From Lytechinus variegatus (taxonomy: Eukaryota > Echinodermata > Echinoidea > Temnopleuroida > Toxopneustidae), in assembly GCF_018143015.1 (NCBI RefSeq), contig NC_054740.1, forward strand, positions 40,714,680-40,778,679: DNA of 64,000 nt, in the 5' to 3' direction. A program made the position numbers and the translations under genes. How positions within the stretch are numbered: position 1 is the first letter of the stretch; each line of letters starts with the position of its first letter. Below the pieces are notes generated by a model. It saw nothing but the letters and a program-made list of their open reading frames with translations. It was not told where the DNA came from and ran no database searches. Shown piece by piece: positions 1-15,200 of the stretch.

Positions 1-281
1 CCCAGTCAAAATAGGGTTATAGGAAATTCAGTCCCACTCTGTTAAAAAATCCAGGAAAATGATGGGGTACATGTATCTCATTAGCACAAGAACAGTTCGC
101 CAGTATTTGTAGCATACAAACTGCTTCATGTAATGCCATTGAGGTCTTTATCTTCAGTAGACCCTTATGGAAAAAGAAATAATTTCCACATTGAAAATTA
201 TGTTATCTTTCTTTCATTCTAATGAATAGCAAGGGAAGGAATAAGGTAGGAAAGTAACAGAAACAAAATATCTTGACAAAC

Positions 282-3200
282 CTGCAGTTTCTCTGCCTCT
301 TCTATGGCGTCATCTCTCTGCTTCCGAAGGTTCTCCATCTCTGCATAATAACCAGGAGCTGGAGCCACCACCGGTGGGGGTGGTGCGGGAGGAGGGGGAC
401 TGGGTAGCTGGAGTAATAAACAAACATGTGTATTAAAGTTCATAATGTGGTAAAGAAAAAAAAATGCTTTTTGGGACTAAAGATGACGATGAAATAGACA
501 ATCGAACTTCTGCCCATGCATTAACACTGAAGTTTCATCGGTCCTCCAGATTTTACAACATATACAAAAGCAGTGTAGGCCACATAGAGACAACATCAGG
601 GCCCTGTAACACAAAGTTTGCAATTAATCATAGATTAATTATGATTAAGTTTACCTTTTGACTGAACTGACTATAATGTAAAATCAAATTGTTAAAATCG
701 ATCCTTAGATCAGTCACTACACTCTGTGTTACGGGACCCAGAACCGACTATAATGATATGGCGAAGAATGGGAGACCCTTCGAGGGTGTGAGTCCTTACA
801 TGCATCTTTTCTTTATTGAAATGGAGCCTGATTTAGTTGTAAGACAAGTGGAGCGCATCTGGCAGTCTCGCCTGCATTACGCAATTCAATATAGCAGCAG
901 TGCTGGCTTGGAATACAGCTACTGAATATTTGTTCACCAAAGAAAAAATTCATACATGTATGATAATAAAACACTATGTCCATTGACCCAAAATGACCTT
1001 TGACTATGATCATGTGATCTAAGATGTGTGCAAAACAATCATTTATACTTGATTACCCTTATGTCTATGTTTCATAAACTAGATCCAAAAACTTTCAAAT
1101 GGTAATTCAACAAATACCCCCAACATGGCCAAAGTTAATTGACCCTAAATGACCTTGGTAATGTGACCTGAAACTTGCACAGAATGTTAAGTGATACTTG
1201 ATTACTCTGATGTCCAAGTTTTATGAACTAGCTCCATATAAGTTACGATTGAAATTTAGCAAATACCCCTAACATGCCCAAAGCTCATTAAACCTAAATG
1301 ACCTTTGACCTTGATCATGTGACCTGAAACTCGGGCAGGATGTTCAGTAATACTTCATTACCCTTATATTCAAGTTTCATGAACTAGGTCCATATACTTT
1401 CTAAGTTATTATGTCATTTCAAAAACTTAGCCTTAGGTTAAGATTTGATGTTGACGCCGCCCCCGCTGCCGTCGGAAAAGCTGTGCTATGCAGGCGAGAC
1501 GAAAATGGACAAAAACGAATTCCCTTTGACATAGAGGCCCCTTGAGTTGTAGAGTCCTTACTTTCATATGATGGAAGAGGGTTTACCTAAGTAGAAGAAA
1601 GGATCTAATCTTGTCGGTTTATATGTATATTTGTGAATATGTTTACATGCACAAAGGGATCCATTCCATACAGCAATATGGGACTACCATTAAGAGGATC
1701 TGAGAAAGTCACTTTAACCCATTAAGCCATATAAAGCCTAAGACAACTTGAGCAGGGGTCTATGCAAAAGTGCATTATATGGTGTTATGCCTATTTCTTT
1801 ACATTGCCTCTTGTCTTCACATACATCTGCAGGATTCTACAAAAAGAAAACATGTTAACGACCACAAACTTTACACCTGCAATGAATACACAGATATTTT
1901 TAACAAGTGGAATGCCTCTGGCCGTCTCACCTGCATCACGCAGTTCAATATAGCAGCAGTGCTGACTTTGAAAACTACTCTAACTCGCACAAGATGTTCA
2001 GTGATATATGGTTACTCTTATGTCCACTTTTTATGAACTAGACCAATAAACTTACAGAGATATGATGGTTATTCAACAAAAAACCCCAACATGGCCAAAG
2101 TTCATTGACCTTACATGACCTTTGACCTTGATCATGTGACCTGAAACTCGCGCAGGATGTTCAGTGATACTTGATTACTCTTCTGTCCAAGTTTAACGAA
2201 CTAGACCAATAAACTTTCAAAGTTATGATGGTAATTCAACAGATACCCCCAATTCGGCCAAAGTTCATTGACCTTTGACCTTGGTCATGTGACCTGAAAT
2301 GCGCACAAAATGTTCAGTGATGCTTGATTACTATTATGTCCAAGTTTCATGAATCAGATCCATAAACTTTCAAAGTTATGATGGGAATTCAACAGATACC
2401 CCCAATTCGGCCAAAGTTCATTGACCTTTGACCTTGGTCATGTGACCTGAAATGCGCACAAAATGTTCAGTGATGCTTGATTACTATTATGTCCATGTTT
2501 CATGAATCAGATCCATAAACTTTCAAAGTTATGATGGGAATTCAACAGATACCCCCAATTCTGCCAAAGTTCATTGACCCTAAATGACCTTTGACCTTGG
2601 TCATGTGACATGAAACTCTAATAGGATGTTCAGTAATACTTGATTAACCTTATGGCCAAGTTTCATGAACTAGGTCCATATACTTTCTAAGTTATGATGT
2701 CATTTCAAAAACTTAACCTTAGGTTAAGATTTGATGTTGACGCCGCCACCGTTGGAAAAGCGGCGCCTATAGTCTCACTGCTATGCAGGTGAGACAAAAA
2801 CCTTAGTCAAAATAACATTTTTGAGGCGTCAAAGTGCACCCTCCTTATTCATAGACGCACAGACATGGGGGCCCTCCTTTATACTGAAATAATATCATGT
2901 TGAATGAGTTAAGAGTGAGGTCCTTACCTTTCTGTGTTGGAACGGAGGAGGAGCAGAGAAATCTGTGACATCGTATCCACCATGACTCATCGACCCTGAT
3001 CCTACATTACTATCGTCAAGCTTCATGTTGAACAGTTGCTTAGCAACAGCAACAAACTCTATCATGAAAAATAACAAAAACTAATTAATTACCAAGGAAT
3101 TATGAAAACAAAAAACTAAGGCACTCATCAATGCAATCACGGAGAGCGTGAATGAATCTGAAATACATAAAGAGCTAATCCATGAATGCATATATTAAAG

Positions 3201-6200
3201 ATGTTTGTTTGTCCAAAAGGGAAAAAGAGATTGTTAATCAGAACATCTGTGAGGCTTTCATCCAAACATAAGGCTATTACATGATGAATGTACCATATAT
3301 ACACTTTTTATTCCAAAACATGCAAATTTCATATGCTCATATCTGAAAATGAAAAAAAAAATATTTAATTGGAACATTTGCAGCATAATTCCAAACATAA
3401 AGACATTTCAAAGAAGTATGTATCATATACATTTGTTATTCCAAAGGTTGGTTATCTCGGAACATGCAAATTGCATATTTATGCCAAGATGTCTCTTAGT
3501 ACGAATATGAAAAGAGTTCATTAATCTGAAAATTTGTGGTATTTTTCCACAGGTTTGTTATTCTAAAGGTTTGTTAATCTGACATTGTAATTCCCAAGAT
3601 TCGCTGGTCCGAAAATGAATAATGAAGGAATTAATTTTTTTCCAAAGGATCAATAGTCTGAAAATGAACTAGGGTTTTAAATAACAAAGCTTATTTCATT
3701 TGCAAACCATTGATATGACAAAACTTGTTTCATTTTGGGAATTATGAACCTTCAAAATAATAATTCTTATGTTGTGTTTAGATTTTATGAACCTTCAGAA
3801 TATTATATCTTTTTTCATTTCTGAAAAACAAACCTTCAGATTGACAAACTTTCCAACTAATTAACCTTCAGAATATAAAATCTTTGGAGTATTTGGACCA
3901 TCAATATGATGAACTGTAACCAGTATGTCCGTCCGAAATATTTTTTAGATTTTGATGTTCACCATGAGATGGAGGATTTATTTGGGGGGGAGGGAGCAGG
4001 AACAGGGAGCTTATACCATAGCTGCAGTGACTGATATGCAACTAAAAGCAACAACATTCTTACCTCCATAAGGGACCATGCCACTCTGGTCTATACTCAG
4101 TCTTCTCATTAGTTCCTGGTTCTCACTGGGACTAGGATGGATCCCAAGATATTCCAGGGCCTAAAAAATACCAATTATTTCCAGGCCAGTATTAGAGTCA
4201 CAGAATAGTCTAACATCAAGGGAAAGTAGTATTGTAATCAAGGCCAGAATTAGAATCACAGAGTAGTCTAATGTCAAGTGAAATTAGTTTTATATTCAAA
4301 TCAATATGCATTATGTAAAAGTTTGTCAATTTGTCAAATTTCCAGTTATACTACAATTTTGTTCAATATCCACATGGTCTAACACCATTCAGTCTATATG
4401 ACATGCACTTTTATGAACCAATAATCTAATGAACAAAGTGGAAATCATACCATCTATTCCTTAGACCAAGTGAGAGTAAGATTAAATGGGTATTGAACAA
4501 TTGCAAAGAACGGATCAAACAGTAATTAGACCAATTTGATCATAGTCCTGGTCCCTGTTGCATAAAAGTTACTATCATAGAAACTTTGCCATCCAATGGT
4601 AACTACCATGGTAACAATGCTCATCAGCCAATCAAAATCAAGGACTCCATGAAAGTTACCATTGGATGACGAAGTTACCATAATAGTAACTTTTTTGCAA
4701 CAGGTGGGTGTTTCACAAAGCTGTTACGAACAACTTTGCGCACGAGTGGTACCTGTTCTTGGGTCATAACGCAATTACATAGGGATGTCCCATAGCACAG
4801 GAAAGGATCACTAGTCGTATGTAAAGTGATTCGTATCTTACGAACAGCTTTATGAAACACCCACCAGGGCCCAAATGAGCTTTGCCCATGTGGTAATAAG
4901 ACTACATGAGATTTAGACCAGCGCTTCACAAAAGGTGGGCTGCTCTCCCAGGTGGGCCGCAAGAAGCTCCAGAGGAAAAAAAAATGGGGGGAAAACTATA
5001 GTATGTTTCACAGACCTGGTCCCGTCCGGCAGCCCAAATATGTTTGATCGATCTACGTGGGTCAAACAAATCTAAAGCATGCTTTATGCACGTTGCAATA
5101 TGCATACAGATTATGATGGTTTCGATCTAACTTTGATGTGAACCTTGTCAAGTATGCATATTGTGTAGAATTTAGTTAATTGTCGCCCATTTACCGGACC
5201 TTTGCGAATGCAGTTAGTTCTTGACATGTTTGTTTCGAACGTGCTTCAGGACTTTGTGTTCAAATTTCATGAAAACATACTTTCATCAAAATGGACCTTT
5301 TTTAAAGCGATTTAAAAAGGGCGAGGAGGAAATAAATTGAAAAGTCTCTGAATATAACTGTAAGAAAATATGACCCTGAATACATTAAATTGTGATTCAT
5401 CATGACTGGCAGTGATGCAAAATCATGAGCGATGTGTGTCGAATGTTGAAGGTATTCAGTGTTCTTGTTATTAAGTTATGTTGTCACGGTTGTATACGTT
5501 TGGAGGAGGGGCTCAAAAGGCTGGGTTACCTAAAGTTATATGCACTAATATGCCCATTATCATTAATTTATATCTTTGAGTCGAGACAAGTAGTCATATC
5601 GCTTTCTTCAAATTTTGGTAGGTGGATTAGAAAAATATTTGAGAGGCAAAGTGGTCCTCGAGTAAAAAAAAGTTGAGAAGCGCTGATTTAGACCTACTAC
5701 TTGCAGACCAAGTGAATGTGGAGATGCTGTGGTCGGGTGGTCTAAGGGGCCTGACTAGACATATGAAAGTCAGGGGTTCAATCCCCGGCCACGGCACTTA
5801 TGCCCATGAGCAAGGCATCTACTATGTATGTGGGGGCATCATGGTCTTGTGGTTAAGACTCTCATCTTTCAATCAAAGAGACATAGATTCAAATCTAAGC
5901 CATGGCCTGTTTTCCTTCACCATTAAATTTATCCACAGTAATTGTGCTGCACTCAACCCAGGTAAGGTGAATGGGTACCTGGTAGGAGTTTATTCACGCA
6001 GTGCACATAACAGCTGTTCTACTAACACCAGGGTAATTATGCTGAATTGTAGAGCACTTACAGAGTATAATATTCAATCATTACTATCTTATCAACAATG
6101 CACTTTAATCCTACATTCAAATAAGTGAAAATGCTACATGCATCCTTGAAAACCACGTGTGCACTTGTTTGAATGAATCAAAGTCATTTTACTTACCACC

Positions 6201-9200
6201 TGAAGTTTATCAATCTTCAGTCTGACCTGGGGATCGATGGACAGCCGTCTGCTGCCAGGGCGGGGCACTGGACTATGGGCGGGGGATGAGGATGCAGAGA
6301 AGCTGATTGGTTGGTTGGTATAGTGGCTAAGGTTGTACAGAGGGAGCACTGGGGAGGGGTCACCCCCAGGGGGTAGGGGCACCGACGATCTCCTGTCAGA
6401 GACACCTGGTAAACAATAAATTCAAAAAAATACACACCAGTTGTGTAACAATATCAAAATGATGTAGTACAGAAACCAATAACATTACCACCCAAGGATC
6501 TGTATGTATTCATAAGAAAATGGGGGCCAAGCATTTCTGGAAGAAATTGTGCAATTACAAGATATTAGAAAAATAAGAATGAAAATTCCAGCAAGATATC
6601 AGGCCTTTCCAAAAAATAACAATACACTCTCCCACATCTTATCTGTGTTGGTGATCTTAAGCGAGATCATTTTTTTTAGCTTAGATTTCATGATTTCACA
6701 AAGTTCAATTTATGTATGAGATCTAGATCTACAATGATTTAGTGACAATAAACCTTGGCTTTACAGACTTTCTCAAAAAAAATCAGTGTTTATTCTAACT
6801 ACAGCACATTCATTTATCTTTGAAGGTTATTGCAATTAAAGTGGCAAGATATAGACAAGAAAATTTTATTACATAAAAATATCATAAAGGAATTTACTTT
6901 CTCAATTTTTTTCATCTACATTACTGAGTATTCGCATTTGCATTACTACAGCTATTTTACCATTTGTAGTTACTCCCTCTGGTGTGGAGGTCATCTTAGG
7001 TTCCATGTATGTGCCAGGTTGAAGGTGAGGAGGGAGGGCGGAGGGTGGAATCATCTGGCCTTGGTTACCTGGTAAAGAATTAGTTGTGATTCTTCCAATC
7101 ATCTTCATCTTACAAAATAATATACAATCCCCATATCTAATCACATTTCTGAAACTCGCTGTTCTTCACAACGATTACATTCTAAGATCAAAATAGTTCT
7201 CTACATTACTTCATCTTTACGGAGATCAAAATTCATTTTCACTTTTTAAATGATGAGATTGATATGTGGATTTCAAAGCACAGAGATTAAATAAATGAAC
7301 TCAAAATAAATGCAGTTCCAATTCAATCTTTTAGTGAACATTTTGAAGTTCACCATGGTACCAAGTTGGCCCAAATTAAAGTTATTGGGCAATTAATGTT
7401 TCTTCTTCAGTTTTAAGCCTGGCTTGCACCTTTTCGTTTTGAGCTGTGTTTTAGCCGAAAACACAAATTCTCAGCATACAATGCAGCAAAACGTTTGCTT
7501 GCTATCACACAGTAAAGCGAGGTGTGCGAGCAAGATCAAGGTAAGTCAAGCTAAATCCAGCACTAACCAAGCTAAATCCAGCACCAAAATTGCGTTAATG
7601 CCTGCGTAAGCCATTCACTATTGGTCGCATTTGCTTCTTTGGATTTCGGTTGCATTCCGTTACAGATGTTTGGAAAAAAACTTCAATCTACCAAGCTAAG
7701 CACAATGTTTCTGTGTTGGTGTGCGTACTGACATTGTATCACCTCGTTTTGATTGCGTTGTGGTGACATTGGCCATGCCTGTCTGCATTCAGGCACTCCT
7801 CAGCTGACCACAAGCCAAAAATGCAAAGGTTTGAGCCAGTATTAACAAAAACTACATCTGTACATGTATGCGTGCCTACCCTGTGACCTCGGGTTCATCT
7901 CCAGTAGAGTTGAGGGAGCAGGCTGACCTACAGCCGGGGACCTCCTCTCAGTTAACCCCCCTCTTGGTGTGATGGTAGAATCCAGTGGGTGACTGGTATT
8001 AACAGCCTGCTGTGGAAGGTTCGACTGAGGCACGGGGGTGTGACCTTGCACATGGGGATGAGGGACATTACTAGAATGTGGAGAGTGGTGTGAGGGAGAG
8101 GGGAGATGGGGAAGTGTCCTTTGACCTATGACATCACCATGGAGCATACCATCGAGTTGTGGGGATGAATGGTGAGAGTGGGGATGGGGGGACTGATAGG
8201 GGGAGCTGAGAGAGTGACTGATGCCCGATGGGTGTGAGCTAGGGGTGTGGTCGCGGTCTTTGTTGACGGGTGTTCGGATACTTGGAATGTAGGATAGACT
8301 CACTGAATTCAGATCAGACCTGCAAAAAAAAAATACAAAATGACAGTTTAATCAAGGACAATTGCTTGATCCCATAGAAAACACTATAATGTTAAGCCAC
8401 TCAACATACTGAACAGGAGAAATTTAGACATATTAACATCATTTTCACCAAGTGAATGCTACTGGATTATGTTCTATGGCGATATGGCCGACCATAAACA
8501 AATGGCAATTTACTTTGAAAATTGAATTTTAAAAAAATATTCAAAAACAATGAAACAAGATATGTGTGTTTTATATACAAAGGCTGTATTCTAAACTCTG
8601 GTGGAAAGTTGTTGTTTGAACAATGGCACTATTTCTTTTCTTCATGTTTAGTGTGCCAAACAGATTTAACAAGAAGCAAGCCAAGATCAATGACGGAAGC
8701 CAATAAAAGTGAGGGGGGATAATTAACCATCTTTCTATAACCATTATGGGCTGAGAATACATTCACTATTTAAACAATTTTACATCAAAAACTGAAATTA
8801 ACACTTACCTCATACTGATCCTTGTAACAACAGCCTGGGCATCTTTCAAGGTCATACCCGCTAATGGCTGATCGTTGATGGCCACCAACTCGTCCTGGAC
8901 CCTTACTCGTCCATCCTGTAAAGAAGAGTTAAACCACAACCCATAACTCTAAACCATGCATTCACAGCACACCTGAGCTTTGGTGGATTCACAATATGGT
9001 GTGTCATCTATCTGTTGCAATAGACCAGGGCTCCGTAACACAAAGGTTTGCGATGGATTGCAAATATGAAAGAACCGCACTGATTGGTCCCTGGTCAGTA
9101 TTTTAAACCAAATGCGCATGTAACATTGATCTTGATTTGTCAGTTCATTTAGCGATTGATCGCTAATCTTTGTGTTACGGAGCCATGTTCGTAGTTACTA

Positions 9201-12200
9201 CATGGACAATTTTGGTCAAATAACCTTTCATTTCTTTCATTATGATAGGCAGATTTCAAAGCAAGACATTACGTAAGCATGCCCTACATAGCAGGATGAA
9301 GAAATTGAATAGACCAGGTGACTAGAATAGCACACCAATGAACACTTTATGAAGGTATTTGTTGCATTCCTACTTTGAATGCATATCATAGTATGTTGCA
9401 CAATGTACTTGGCAAGCTGTGAAATACCAGTCGTTCGTGGACGCATTGTAAATGAAAAACACAATTCAAAAGAATATATGAATAATCAAGACATCAAAGT
9501 TGGTGCTTATGATTTTAAACCACCATGTCACTTTAGTACAAATGACCTTCCTCTGATCATGCGCAGAATCTTTTGATCATCCGCAGAAAGGAACTACGAA
9601 CTGGCTTATTATATTTTGATGGGGGTGTGCCTCACGAAACCCTGAAATGGGGATCTAAAGAACTGACTACAAGGGTAAAATATGGGGCCTTGGGAACTAA
9701 AAATATACCGGGTGGCGTGAAAAACAGAATCTACGGAGTAGGATCCTGGAAGTGAACTACAAGGTATACGGTGGTGCGCGCTATCGCTGTGCATGTGGGT
9801 GCTAGGGTGCATAGCACCGTGGTATAGAGAAAATATGAAGCCGTGCATGCAGCCACAAGCTTTGCGATGCTTGAGCCAGACAATTTAGACAGGGCTTGGG
9901 AACTGAGATGTTTAATAACATGGGTCTTGAGAGCAGGGCACACGGCATCTGAACAAAACTTTTGTCATTCGGAGCATCTAGGGAATTAAAAATTAGGTCT
10001 GAAAAAGGGGGTCATCAAAGCGGCACGTCCCCGTACCACCAATACATGTGTGTGCCCCCCCTCCCTGAGTACCCAACAACTTAACCCTAATTTTTTCAAT
10101 AAATCTTTTGCATTAAATGTGAAAGTTCCAAGAAGATTATTAAGTTTGGCATAATGATAGGAATTATGAATCAAATTGTTTTGCATCAAGTCCTGTGGTC
10201 AAAGTAAAGTCCAACTCGGCTTCAAGTCGCAGGCGATGATGACGTCATTGCGATTTGGATTTGAAGTTTCTTTATTCCTACAGGAGGCTCTAACAAGTCT
10301 GAATTTTTATTTCGGTAGTCCTACCACGATTCTGAACTATGATTGCTAAGATTTTATTGGTTGGAATGTTCATATCAAATGTTATTACAATTTCTTTGAA
10401 ATTTGGATCGCAACGAATTGTAAAGTGTGCGCCGGGCTTAAGCTGTTGAAGAGATGTTTGTAGGCTTACCCTATAGCAATCCCCTCCTTCCATAACTCTG
10501 TCTATAAAGATTCCTGGTCCTTCTTGATTATCACTACCTCCGTACAGGTGAAGACCAAGACCAGACACCTTGCTCACTATGATGTGGAGAACACCTCTCC
10601 TAAAAAAATGAAATGATTAAATAAATAAATCAATCAATCAACAAATGAATGAACATTTTATACAATTGACAATATATTTAATGATCATTCGAAAGGAAAT
10701 ACGTGAAATAATTACAAAACAATCAATCGCTCTGCTATGCAGGCGAGACAAAAATTGCATAATCCAGTTTTATACCTTGATACAATAGAAACCTCTTTTG
10801 AGAATAAGGGCCTCTATGTTACAAAATATTATTTGAATTTAATAGTTTTTAAAGGAATACGTACCTTCTGCCATCATTGTCTGACTGGTCGGCAGATGAG
10901 AATGATTCCACACTTGATGTCGGTGAGGAGCCCTGAGATGATAAACCTGGATCTAAAAGCAATACAGGTAAAGCAAATATACCACTTTCACAACAAACAT
11001 CTATTTCAAATTCATACCACAATAACCATGGAGCGATGTGCACAGGGGGTTACTCTTCTGACTTTGAAACAGAGGGTCGTGGGTTCGAATCCCAGCCATG
11101 GCGTAATTTCATTCAGCAAGAAATTTATCCACATTGTGCTGCACTCAACCCAGGTGAGGTAAATGGATACCCGGCAGGATTAATTCCTTGAATGCATGAG
11201 CGCTGAAAGGCAGCTCGAGCTAAAACCTGGGTAATAATAATAATAACATTGCGCCTCGGAATAGAATATTTCTAGATAGATGGCACTATATAAATGCCTA
11301 AATGCATAACATTTCAATTTGTAACGTCTAATATTCCAAAAATGGTGAGGAGCATTTCCTTTTTTGTTTTCAATTAAAAATCATTAAGTAGATGATTTTC
11401 TGCTAATAAAATTATTATATTTAAAATAGAGGAAAATAAAGCATTGGGACCCCCCTTAAAAAATCATAAGCATAACATTAAAATGTTGAATAATAATAAT
11501 AATAATGGCATATTTACCCAGGGTAGCCACTTCAATTTTGAAAACTTCTCCCAGCGGGCCCTGCTATTACCCCGGCTTTAGCACAGCTACCTTGATCAGG
11601 CGCTTGAGCAAATGTTCATACAGAACTTAAATGTACATGCATCCCCTTTGGGGGTACACAATTAATTATAAGATACAAATTGTGACACTGAATAAAAGAT
11701 GTGGGGACATTATTATACAATTAAAACATGGTATTTTACAAAAGTGGGATTTTAATCTATTTCAACCATTCAAAAGACATTAAATATTTTCAATAGAAAA
11801 ATAAATCTTGAAAAAATGCCAGAAATAGTTTTGCAATAGATACATGTACTGAACAATTATGCCAAAACAATAAAGATGAAATTAGGAAAAAAAACTTACA
11901 TGCTATTCTATGAGATCTAGATGATGTATAACTAGTAGCTGAACCCGAACCGAGTCCAGATAAACGTCGAGCTAATTGATTATTCTCTAGTAATCGCTTG
12001 AATCTCCTCCTATGGTAATGTATATGATGTGAACAAAATTGATAACCAATCAGTCAATTACCTATCTTTGAACCTGTTTTGATTATCAATTATCTGTGTC
12101 AGGAATCTTACCAATCATACAAATTTAAAACAAATATAATGAAAATTAAAGCATTCATGTCATTGTCAAGAAGATTTACAAACAGTATTTCCACAAAAAA

Positions 12201-15200
12201 ACTTCTTAAAAAATTTTTGGCAATCAACATCACTTTTTAATCATGAATAAAAACAGTAATAATAAAATAATAATAAAACAAATGAAAGTAATACTAAAAA
12301 AAATAGAAAATGTCAATTATAATAATGACATTAATATTGAAATCTATATTGATACACTATTTGTAATCTAATAAATGTTATAATTGAATGATATTTTTGC
12401 TTTCTTTGAAGCACTAGTTTAAACAAATGATGAGGAAGTTGAAATTGATATATAATACAAATATACTGCCAAGCTAACAATTTTGCAGTCATTATATTTG
12501 CATAAACTTTGCTATTACACAATAGCAAGAAATATTAACTTCCTGATGTAGAAAGTGAATGATGGGCAATAAAATCATATTAGTATTATACTCTCATGAA
12601 TTTCTAATCTTGAAAAAAAATTGTATAATATTATGGTAAAATACTGTACCATTATTAAAGTTTAAGGAGAATACTCACAATGTTTGTGGACCTCTCGATA
12701 TAACAAGTGTCACATGGTTTGATGCTGAAGCACTACGGAGCAACTGCACAGCCCTGGGAAACACCAACAATAAAAAAAATTGCAATCAGTTTCTGAAAAA
12801 TCAAATCCTTTAATATTCAGGTATCACATTTTCAGAGATCTCATTGAAATTGATATTACTATTACAATACATATTTAACTGACAAATACTATACAATATC
12901 ACTTAAGCCCTATCATCTTTAAATTTGCATCTTGTTTTACAGTTATGGGGAGCATCTGATTCATGAAGAACTCCCAGGAAATACATTGTATAGATGAACC
13001 AGTGAATATTGTAAGATGAAGCTGAAAAATCGAAAGTTTTTACAAACATGGATTATGATATATCAATTTTCCCTTGAAAATAATGACAGTTTTACACCTT
13101 TGGAGGGTTTTGAAATTATTTGCTTCATAGGGATTTTTTTAAAAAGGCACAGAAGATTTTGAAAATGTATTCAGAAGCTTTGGAAAGCACATTTTCCCTT
13201 GAATTATTTCCATGAAAATATTGTTCCCACTCTGCATTGACATGAAATTGTATCTTCCAAAATTACTGCGAGTCCTTCTTCACTACATATATTTATAATA
13301 ATACTAATGATAACAATTGGCTTTTCTAAAGCGCAATATCAATCTACGACTGCTTAAAGCACTTCACAATTATTCTTATCCAGTCATTGGATTCATAGCT
13401 TTTAAGCAGCCAGTTAGGTGCACACTTGCTAAACCAACCACAATGACGGTTTCCTACCGGTACCCAATTAGCACCTGGGTGAATGCCTTGCTAAAGGACG
13501 CTAGGGCACACTGGGATTAAAAAGCACAACCCTCTGATTACAGGGCAAGAGTCAGAACTGCTACACCATGACGCTTCCACATGTACACATACCTTGATAC
13601 AGAGAATGCCTCCAATAAATACAAGTGCATCAGCTATAAGTCTCCAAGCAGACTCAAAATTCACATTTTAACAAATAATACCGTGTCTAGGAAGAAGACT
13701 AGACTAAAAAATCTTCAGTGTCAGACAACTGCAGTACATGAGTGAATTTAGTCTCCTAGATTAGACACTGAACTATGCACTATGAGAAAATCAAGGATAC
13801 GTGCCTGCAGAATACTCAATTATAGCGTTCTTCCTTAAGATTAATCTAATTTACTTTCGGAAAAGAATCATCAAAAACTCACCTTTCATTTGAAACCATA
13901 TTCAAACTTTCATTGTTGACACTCTTGATCTGATCCCCTTCATGAAGACGTCCTGTTAAAAATAAATCATAATAGTAAACTAATTCTTTATTGCAGAAAC
14001 AATATCAAAGGCATGTAAACATAAAATCAGGGTGAGATATGTGGAAAGGTTTAATACTAAAACCAGGGGTGGATCCACAAAAGGGGGGGGGCAAATTTTG
14101 CCCAGAGGAAAAATTTGACAAGCAAAAAAAAATTTAAAAGTTCTTCACTTTTGAGAGGGGTGGGGGGCAGCACACAGGCCAGCTGTGCCCCCCCCCCCCC
14201 TTGGATCCACCAGTGATTAAAACCTCTAAAACCAAAACAAAGTTTGCATTTTAAGTTATATACAAGCTTTGGGAAAACATGAAATTCCCCAGTACAGTAT
14301 ACAAACAGACAACTTTCCTCAGTTTAAAAATAACTGTTGAACCTTTGTCCACAGGTTCCTTGCAAAAAGAAAATGTAGTACATACAAATGAGGATTTCTA
14401 AACTTTCATAAAAATAGGATGGATGGAACTAATGACTTACCACTCTCTGAAGCTAACCCACCAGGGATCACCCTCTTCACAAATATCCCAAAGTCATTCT
14501 CTGCAACATCCTCACTATTACCGCCAACAATTTTGATCCCTGACAGAAAGTACCATAAGGAGAATGTTATTATCATTATCAATTGTTCTATTAAAAACAT
14601 GTCAAACAGATTACATTGAAGAAAAAAAACTTCATAAAACTTAAAAGATGAAGATGCATGATTTCCCAGATATCTTGGAAGTTGAAAATGAAACCAAACA
14701 TTTCCAAGAAAATGAAATCTCAATAGCACAAACTTGGTCTTCATTAAATTTTACAATATAATATAAGTACTGTTCTGTATGCAAAAGATTTCCTATTATT
14801 ATCATTCCAACACGAGCAAGTACTCAAAAAATCATTGTGTCGCATACTAGAAATCGTTGATAAATTGAACTATATATACAAAAGAACTGAAATTTAATGT
14901 TAACATAAAAGCTTTGTTTTTTCATAATGGTATAATGTTTTGGGGAAATTATTTTACCAAACACTAAATCACTACCTTGATTTCCATATACTGGAGGAAA
15001 AAAAAGGAGTAAAAAATACCCATCCATAAGTGGTAAAACAAATATTTACCTAGTCCTGTTTTACAGTTGTTGAACACAATAGTATCAGTCTCTTCAAAAT
15101 GTTGAGGACTGTGAGCTGGTGATGTACTGCTCTCTAAAGCACTGTGTAACATAAAAAAAGCAGGAGGGTTTGAAATTCTAACCTATCAAACAAATCTTAA

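Noticed and set aside
5726-5812. Possible tRNA gene with A- and B-box-like motifs
   Set aside because: Stems do not pair properly and the SINE body follows, so this is a SINE head.
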